A stretch of 64,000 bases of DNA from Episyrphus balteatus. Lineage: Eukaryota; Arthropoda; Insecta; Diptera; Syrphidae. Every line of letters begins with the position of its first letter. The first letter of the stretch is position 1. The position numbers were made by a program, and so were the translations under genes. Shown here in pieces: positions 57,401-64,000 of the stretch. Under the pieces are notes generated by a model. That model did not search any database. It saw only the letters and a program-made list of their open reading frames with translations, and was not told the origin of the DNA. The stretch lies in assembly GCF_945859705.1 (NCBI RefSeq), contig NC_079134.1, positions 47,112,402-47,176,401 of the forward strand. Direction: 5' to 3'.

Positions 57401-60400
57401 ATTGTGCATTTTGTAATTTTTTTTTTTTTTTCTTGAAGAAAATGGATTTAATTTTTGATGCAGAATTGGTAAACGACATCTGTCCCGCAAGCCGCAATTA
57501 AAAAAGTTGTGGGTAGACTTTTTTAACAAAAAGTCGGCACCTTTCTTCAAGTTAGGGCCTAAATATTTAGGTAATTTCGCGCTCTCTGATTGGTCAACTG
57601 TCAAAAAAATCCTTCCAATTTAGGTAATTTTATTGGAAAGCTGGCTGGAAAGTTAAGCAAGAAAATTTTAATTAAACATTTAGGAAAGCTTTTTTTGTCA
57701 ACCTGACAGCTGAATATTTTTAATAAATGAATAACGTTAGCAAAATTAAATCTATTTGTTTTAAAAACGAGTAAAAAGTGCTTTATCGGTTATAATTAAT
57801 ATTATTTATTTATTAAAGAATAGTGAAATTTGGTGTCTGACCCATGCGATCTGTAAAAATCTTAAGTAAATTTCGATATTTGACAATAATGAAACATCCA
57901 AACAAATTTAGTCAATTCACCTTTATTTCCGTCTAGAAAATGACGTTGCCTTAATATCTAGTCCCTAATATTTCCTGAACGTGCCCAATAACATCAGATC
58001 CAAACTAATTTAGTCAATTTAATCAAATTTCCGTTCAGAAAATGAGGTTGCCTAAATATCTAGTCTCTAATATTTTCTGAACGTGCCCATTAAACGTTTT
58101 TTGTCTATTTTGTTTTGTTTGATTTCCTGGGGGGTCATTCCGTAATTTTGAAAACGATAATCGAATCGATGATAATCGTTTTACAGTTTGAGAATCTTTA
58201 AAGCTATTTTAAGTCAATTCTGATTCAATATTTCCTTCTTCTTCTTCCTTTTTCTCGGCGCTGTTATGATCTCGATGTCGAGGGGATCATAACCTTCCCA
58301 CGTTACTGCTTCACACTAGTGATCCGCCTGTGGGGTTCGCCGGGTTGACCTCAGAAATCGGCGGCAAGCCTCCCGGTTTTGTATTGTTCCGTTTCTGAGG
58401 CCAACTGAATGCTGGTGTTTTTGCATTTGCTTGTACCAGGAGTTTTAAGGCCTACCTTTCTTTTTATTTCGTGTTGGAACGTCGTATGATATTGCTTTTT
58501 TGACGGGGTTCTCAGGATCTCTCCTTTGAACATGGCAATACCAACTGAGTCGGTCGTGTTCAATTTTTTGGGAGATGGTATTTTTAACATGAAGGCTTCC
58601 TCGGATCTTTGTACTTCTAATTCTATCAAGCTTTGTTACTCCTGCTGTCATGCGAAGCATCTTCATCTCAGCTGCCGTTAACTTACTCTCATACTTTTTG
58701 TACATTGTCCAACATTGTGAACCGTATGTGAGTGCTGGACGCACAACTGCGGTGTAGAGCCTTCCTTTCAGCTTAGGGGGCATTTTTCGATCACAGAAGA
58801 TAGCAGAATTTTCCCGCCACTTCATCCACTCTACGCTTACGCGATGATTGATATCGTCATCACAAGTACCTTCGTTATTTATCATAGACCCCAGATATTT
58901 AAACTTTTCACACTTGGGAAGCACTACACCATTCAAATAAATGTCAGGAATAGGCCTGTGTGGATCAGAAAATGGGCAGCATAGGTATTCTGTCTTTTTC
59001 GCGCTTATGCGGTACCCACTACCTTCTAGAACATCCACCCATACATCAAGTGCTCGTTGCAGGGATATCGGGTCTTTACTTATGATGGCTCCATCGTCAG
59101 CAAAGAATAACTGATGCAATTTGGGTCCGTCAATTCAATATTTCCTAAATAGTTTAATATAAATAAAAGTTTTCGTATCCTTAGAAGTCGTATTAGTCTA
59201 GGTGATTTAGTAGTTGCCTCTTACTCGGGTGTCCGAAGTTCGATTCCAGAAATCGAAATTGTTTTTTTTTTTTATTTTCTCAATAATCGTCAATAAATAA
59301 ACGATAGCTAATAGGTATCGTTTTTGGAGAATTTATTCGTTTTTGGATGCAATATTTGATTTTTTTAAAGTGTTTATTTATTTATTCCAATCACCGATTA
59401 ATTTGCAAACTCCACTAATACGCTTGCTGATACGTCTCTATATAATTAGTTGATTATATTTGTACCAAATAATGTCCAAAAGCATGAAACTCTAATTTTT
59501 GTGAAGATTAAAGACTATTGTTTTAACTTACTGTATTAACTTTTTCGCCGATCGCTAGGAAAACCAGATCGTCTGCATGTATATTGCACTTTTCGACTGT
59601 GTTCTTCGCTCCATCTGCTCCCAAATATTTAGTCAGTCTATCTTTAGCATCTTTTCTACTCTACAATTACAAAAAAAAAAAAAATAAACGTCAATAAAAA
59701 TACCAAATATAACAAAATTTATATAAATTTACATTAAATTTTCGGAAATAGAATGTACCATCAAAATCATTGCCAATTTGTTCTAAATGTTTTCTGGTTG
59801 GAGCATCAAGTAATGATATAGATTTGTCAACATGAATTAAACAAACACCGAGATCTTTAAATTTGTTTTGAATTGTTTCAGAATCTTTAACAATTTCTGT
59901 TATGTCATTTAACTGAAAGCAGAAGGAAATTTTTTATTCATTCATTTAGTAGGTTTGATTGATTTTTTACCAAAAGTTCAAAACGAGCATCGGGCTGATC
60001 GCAACCATACTTAGACATAGCTTCATCGTAAGAAATTATTTCAAACGGTGTTTCAATAGTTCCACGTTCTTTGGGCCAGCAAAACTTTAAAGTCTCTTCA
60101 ATCATTGACATTACGTCTTTTTGTGTTGTAAATGACATTTCTATGTCCAATTGAGTGAATTCCGGTTGACGATCTTGTCGCGTCGCTTCATCACGATAGC
60201 AACGTGCTACTTGGAAGTATCGATCTATGGCTCCAGCCATAAGCATCTGTTTGAACTGTTGTGGGCTTTGTACCAACGAATAAAAATGCCCTGGCTTTCG
60301 CGTGGGAACAACAAATTCCTGAGCTCCTCCAGGCGTTCTGCGAAACAACGTTGGTGTTTCGACTTCAACGAAACCTAAATAGTTGATAAGAAATTCACGC

Positions 60401-63400
60401 ATTTTCATGAGAATTGATGATCGAAGGCGTAAGTTCTTTTGCATATCTGAAAATCTAAAAAAAATTAAAAGAAATTATTCTCATCTCCTTCAAAGACTAA
60501 GAAATTGCCAACCTTAAATCAAGATACCGATGCGTCATACGTAGTGTTTCATTCGCTCTCTGATGTCCTCTTACTTCAAAAGGCAAATTCTTCTTAGATG
60601 GATTCAGTACTTCAATATCAGTTGCTTCGATCTCAATTTCACCGGTTTTCATAGCCAGATTAAGCATATTCGAAGGTCTTGGAATTACAGTTCCTTCAAC
60701 ACGAACAATTGATTCCAATGGAATGCCATCAGGATATTTTTCTGTAATATTACATTTATCCGAGAGTAAAACTTGTGTTTGGCCATAGCCATCGCGTAAC
60801 ACAAGAAATTTGCCCATACGCTGAAACTCCAGCCAACCAGCAATATTGACTTTTTCTGCAACATTTGCACCACTCAATTCACCACAATTATGAGTTCGTA
60901 TTGTAAATTTGTTTGTGTCGGCTATTCCGGAAACTGGTGCAGATGTGTCCGTGGAGCCGTCGTCGGTATCTTTAACTTTTCCAATTGGTATTTTTTGTAC
61001 TTTCTCTTTAACTGGTCCATCGTATGGTTCATCAGCGTTGAGAATTTTTACCGATTCTACTTTTATTTCAATGTCGCCGGTCTCAAATTTCTATTGGAAG
61101 ATATAAAAAACAAAAAATCACGAACAGATATCAATATGAAAGAAACTAAAAACATAAGTATTTTTAAACGATCTTAAAAAGTCTATTGCCCTGTTATAAC
61201 TTTTGCAAATGTCGAACTTCGCAATGCAGTCAAAATAATAAAAGCAATAAACCCAAAGGGCTGAATTCATTACGCAGTGATGCTTTTGCTTTGTTTTTTT
61301 TTTTTAAATTATACTTTTAAAAATTTCCTATTCACTGAAAATTCATTATTTTCAAATTAGCAAGATATATTCTTGTAGAGGATTAAACGTTCTACAAATA
61401 ATTCCTTGACATCAAATTGATTGCTTTAACCGTACAGAAGATATTCGTATCCAAATCGCAATGCATACACATTTTGCATTGTTTTAACAAATATCAATTT
61501 ATTTAATCAAAAACAATTTAACGGATTTTTATGTACAAATCTAAAAATTTAATAACTTACCCACTGCATCAATTTTTCATTTGGAAAAGAGATACCGTTA
61601 AATTGCGGTTTGTTTAAAAGTCAATTTAATGGTTTTTTTCACTTGCTCTATAGTGCAAAATTCGAGGTTATTTCCTAGACCCGTTTTTTTTTTTAATATT
61701 TTTTTTAATATCTCTTTTTTAAGGCATACCGTTTTCGAGGTATTGCAATTTTCTCGAATACGGCTTTAACAATTTAGATTAAATTTGGTGTACGTTATAG
61801 TCTTATTAATCCTAACAAAACTGCGTTTTTAGTTTTTCTCAAAAAATTCGGTAAACGGAGTTGCCGCTTATATATGTATATATTTTATCAAAGCATAAGC
61901 CAACTTTATTCTAAATTTACAGACAGGTATTTCTTATCATTTTAAAGTGTAAAATGTAAAATTTTTTTTTTTTAATTTAAATTTAATTTTTTTAACTTTC
62001 ATTTTTTTTTTTTTTTCTAGAAACTTAACAAAATCTTAAATTTGCAATTAATATTTAAGATAAATACTCTTTGAACTACAAGAGCAAGTCAGTGCGACCC
62101 AGTCGTGCATTTTATTTTACATGGACTTATACCATTTTCAATTATAACAACTCAAATAATAGTGAGAAAAATGTGTAAGTCACCTAATTCATGCTGTTAA
62201 CACACCAACTTTTAGATTAATTTGATATAGCAGCCGTATATCCAGAATTTTCGATGAATATAATAATAATACTATAAAGAAATATAAGTGCTTAAATGGC
62301 AGAATATTAAGATTCTTGAATATGTTAAAAATTGGAGTTCTACGAATAACACTAACATGTTATATCTAGTATAAAAACGTAACGTATTGAAAGCTTAGTT
62401 ATGTAAATGAACAGAGATGATGGTACCTCAGAAAGTTCAAGCTGTTAGAAATTTCTTTAAATATCTATAACATAACACATAACATAACACTCTATACTTC
62501 ATCAGATATCAGACGGTAATTTTTAGTTTAAGTTAGGACTTTTTTATGAAGTAGTATAACTAGAGCATTTTTAAGGAAAATTCTCTTTTGCAAGCTGAGA
62601 ATAAAAATTAAGCTTAGAATATCGGGAATATATTGAAAAATTCATCCAAGGTTTATAGCATGTTAACTTTAATTTTTTCTTGTGACTGTTCTAACACAAA
62701 TTTAACTTAATTTAAAAAAAAAAACCAAAAGAAAATTCAAATACATATTAAAAACTCACCATGTTAATATTAGTTGCAGGTCTAGCCAAAACTTTTCCCT
62801 TAACTTGTACAATACAGGTAGGTGTAGCTGAAGAAAAAGTATCAAGTAACTGAAAAAAAAATGACGATGATGGTTAATAAATGGTAAATAATTAAGACAA
62901 AATAAAAATCTTACTTCTTTTTCTTCAATAATAATTTGAGTCTGTCCATAACCATCTTTTAAATGTTGAAATTTTGTCTTGGTTGTATTTGAAACCCAAC
63001 CAACCAATGTGACATTTTGTCCCACATGATTTTTACGCAAATCATTGCAAGTGTATTCACGATTTTCAAAATGTTTTAAAATATTTTCAGTTTCTGAAAA
63101 GTAAATAAAGCGTTGAATTGAAAAAAAGAAAATATTTGTGTTTTGTTTTTGTGTTTTCTTACTTCCTGCCATTTTATATTCCGTGCTTGTAATAGATTTT
63201 TTGTTATCTGACATTGTACTGTAGGATCGTTTTTCTGCTCCGCGACGACCAGGCACTCGTGCTAAATTCAATACATCTTCGACTTCAACTTCAATTTCTC
63301 CAGTAGGCATTGTTACATTTCGAGAGCCAAATGGTCTAGTTAGAACTGTTCCAACAATTGTCAGAATACATTCAGATGGCATGTTTTGGAATCGGCGAGA

Positions 63401-63412
63401 AATTCGAGGATT
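53721..63412 (-). CDS. AspRS-m: Mitochondrial-type aspartyl-tRNA synthetase, 5' end outside or unseen
   Basis: Class IIb synthetase that charges tRNA-Asp, bacterial/mitochondrial type (DARS2 orthologue). Exons (minus): 63412-63163, 63093-62915, 62849-62760, 61090-60513, 60454-59971, 59912-59733, 59660-59532, 54485-53721. All junctions are GT-AG and in phase, giving 884 codons here against about 645 residues for the human enzyme. Order: partial OB module 1, OB module 2, linker, OB module 3, motif 1 (GFVEVETPTL), flipping loop TPGGAQEFVV, motif 2 (RCYRDEATRQDRQPEFTQLD), bacterial-type GAD insertion, HPFTAPQ, motif 3 (GGIALGIDRL), and a charged tail of about 65 residues. The catalytic motifs are intact. 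The extra OB modules and the tail are unusual for the family. The intron 54486-59531 holds a tandem duplication. Confidence 0.88.
54643..55209. mobile_element. About 570-bp inverted-repeat element in AspRS-m intron
   Basis: Arms of about 105 bp: CAAGTATTATCGTCGCTAGA at the left and the inverse ending GACGATAATACTTG at the right, including AGTACTAGGGCTTAGTACTT. The right arm is reused as the start of the second copy of the tandem duplication (57201-57270), so three arm copies are present. Confidence 0.75.
56172..57068 (-). mobile_element. 5'-truncated LINE (RTE-like), copy 1
   Basis: 897 bp flanked by ATTCAATATTTCC on both sides (56159-56171, 57069-57081), a 13-bp target duplication, with a GAAGAAGAAG-type 3' tail. 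Minus frame 57055-56252 (267 codons) is the end of a reverse transcriptase: FADDGAIIS (catalytic YADD-box equivalent), KYLGSMIN, LTYGSQCWTMY, DRLSWYCHVQRR and KKGRPKNSW. This set is typical of RTE/BovB-type LINEs. The clade call is by motif only. The polymerase front half is missing, so it is dead on arrival. Confidence 0.8.
57115..57200 (+). repeat. tRNA-like SINE head, copy in unit 1
   Basis: Box-A-like TAGGTGATTTAGTAGTT and box-B-like AAGTTCGATTCCAG about 30 nt apart, followed by CGAAATTGTTTT. Stems do not pair as a functional tRNA. An identical copy lies at about 59179-59263, followed there by a long T/A-rich tail. Confidence 0.45.
58236..59132 (-). mobile_element. 5'-truncated LINE (RTE-like), copy 2
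   Basis: Same insertion duplicated with the unit; target duplications at 58223-58235 and 59133-59145. It differs from copy 1 by an AAA-to-TAA change in the minus frame (at about 58444-58446), which stops the reading after KKGRP, and by an Asn-to-Asp change earlier. Confidence 0.82.
59179..59263 (+). repeat. tRNA-like SINE head, copy in unit 2
   Basis: Identical to 57115-57200; here the T-run and AT-rich tail after AAATTG are retained, suggesting this right edge is the ancestral one. Confidence 0.45.
59532..60454 (-). CDS. AspRS-m: AspRS-m exons with class II motifs 1 and 2 and GAD insertion
   Basis: Exon 60454-59971: motif 1, the SPQQFKQMLMAGAIDRYFQV segment and motif 2. Exon 59912-59733 (IVKDSETIQNKFKDLGVCLI ... 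DGTFYFRKFN) and exon 59660-59532 (LTKYLGADGAKNTVEKC ... DDLVFLAIGEKVNT) form the GAD insertion typical of bacterial-type AspRS. Confidence 0.87.
60513..61090 (-). CDS. AspRS-m: AspRS-m exon with end of OB 2 and complete OB 3
   Basis: Encodes KFETGDIEIKVESVKILN (end of module 2), an acidic/Pro linker (DTDDGSTDTSAPVSG), then module 3 (THNCGELSGANVAEKVNIAG ... LRDGYGQTQVLLSD ... SIVRVEGTVIPRP ... MKTGEIEIEATDIEVLN) and the bridge to the catalytic core (RMTHRYLDLR). Module 3 is the one that matches the single anticodon-binding domain of ordinary mitochondrial AspRS. Confidence 0.88.
61091..62759. other. AspRS-m intron with dispersed repeat fragments
   Basis: 61380-61470 repeats the hairpin arm of 19250 (CCGTACAGAAGATATTCG). 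61730-62118 is a reverse-oriented fragment of the GCACGACTGGG family, ending GCGACCCAGTCGTGCATTTT. The rest shows nothing. Confidence 0.6.
62760..63412 (-). CDS. AspRS-m: AspRS-m exons with OB modules 1 (part) and 2
   Basis: Exon 63412-63163 starts in phase 0 (NPRISRRFQNMPSECILTIV) and carries the C-terminal half of an OB module (GTVLTRP...TMPTGEIEVEVEDVLNL), then a Ser/Lys-rich linker. Exon 63093-62915 starts module 2 (REYTCNDLRKNHVGQNVTLV ... LKDGYGQTQIIIEEKE). Exon 62849-62760 continues it (CIVQVKGKVLARPATNINM). The N-terminal half of module 1 should lie in an upstream exon. Confidence 0.82.
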
Positions 63413-64000
63413 CTAAAATGGAAAAATTAATAAAAGAAAAAAATAATTTATACTAGTCATTAAATGAATGTGATAATAGAATATGACAGTAACCAGTTTA
63501 AAAATTGAATAAAATCATTGTCAATTAGACATGCAATACAAATTTTGGAATCAGCTTACGTAGAACTTACACACAGAGGTTTTAAAGCAGCAGGAGATGA
63601 CCGTTTGGGAGTATGTACCATAGAGTGGAGCGTTTTTGGACTTTTCTTTCAGATCAATGCATTCAACTCATGGTTTATGTGGCGTTATGGTCTTCTGAAC
63701 TCATTTTGATATTTCTTTTTAATTCGATAATGTAAAAATTAAAATCGGGAAGCATCTGAAGAATGCTCGTTTTTAAAGGAAAACAACATTCTATGAGACT
63801 TTAGAAATCATCTGAATTGCTTAATTATTTTTCAATTCACTACGTGCTGCTAATGACTTTTTCTTAGTGGTTTCTGTGATGTGTAAATCTGATCCCCTTT
63901 TTTGAGTCTTCAAAAAAAATTCACATTTTCGTAAAAATTGAGATTTTTTAAAATGTACAATATTCCACTTAGAATAACTTTCTTTTATAATCTGTTAAAC
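63413..64000. other. Upstream of last seen AspRS-m exon
   Basis: No exon is established. Near 63566 (minus) there is a good donor (TGT/GTAAGT) ending a short frame in phase 0 (from about 63620: MVHTPKRSSPAALKPLC), which could splice to the exon at 63412. But the expected first half of OB module 1 (a GYGQTQ-like block) is absent, so I do not call it. On the plus strand 63518-63709 is open over 63 codons without known motifs. Confidence 0.3.

Larger units (their letters stand above)
55139..59263. repeat. Tandem duplication, two units of about 2.06 kb
   Basis: 55139-57200 and 57201-59263 are nearly identical in order and sequence. I noticed only a handful of substitutions and a two-base difference in a T-run. 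Each unit contains the right arm of the 54643 element, a rearranged MITE with GAACGTGCCCA ends, a 5'-truncated LINE and a tRNA-like SINE head. AAATTG occurs at the left edge, the junction and the right edge, a possible micro-homology. It lies wholly within intron 54486-59531. Confidence 0.92.

Noticed and set aside
63518..63709. 63-codon plus-strand frame
   Set aside because: No recognised domain, begins with a non-ATG codon, and lies in probable 5' intron of the synthetase gene.

Overview
The window is nuclear DNA from an insect, most likely a dipteran fly. It is strongly AT-rich, its genes have short GT-AG introns, and it encodes insect-type families: a chemosensory ionotropic receptor, a secreted neutral lipase and a long mitochondrial-type aspartyl-tRNA synthetase. 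It is crowded with DNA transposons, foldback elements and a 5'-truncated LINE. No species is assigned.

Layout. 1-9.4 kb holds no confident conventional gene. It contains a foldback built from repeated AAAATTCTG motifs, a dead Tc1 transposase fragment, one candidate small secreted-peptide ORF, two non-autonomous hAT-type elements with 8-bp target duplications, and an (AAAAT)n tract. 9.47-13.03 kb (minus) is a divergent ionotropic receptor gene split by a 1.85-kb foldback element; both halves are still open. 13.4-19.8 kb is a nested repeat island with about 102 perfect copies of an 8-bp repeat. 19.8-44.6 kb (minus) is a pancreatic-type lipase gene whose upstream exon lies 20.5 kb from the rest, across an intron packed with nested transposons. 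These include a Transib-like (RAG1-related) relic, a MADF-domain pseudogene and a 2-kb foldback. 44.6-53.7 kb is mostly unique intergenic DNA or lipase 5' region. 53.7-63.4 kb and probably beyond (minus) is the aspartyl-tRNA synthetase gene. It has eight exons in the window, two-and-a-half tandem OB-fold anticodon-binding modules visible, and a 5-kb intron containing a near-identical tandem duplication of about 2.06 kb with a LINE fragment in each copy.

Functional picture. The three recognised genes are all on the minus strand but unrelated in role (taste or smell receptor, lipid hydrolysis, mitochondrial translation), so no operon-like system is present. The most interesting biology is (a) the receptor gene split exactly at a 3- or 5-bp target duplication, (b) the repeated OB modules of the synthetase, and (c) a set of AT-target, 3-bp-duplication foldback or inverted-repeat elements, two of them proven by empty sites in a paralogous repeat inside this same window. 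All gene calls rest on reading translated motifs and splice sites by eye. No database search was possible.
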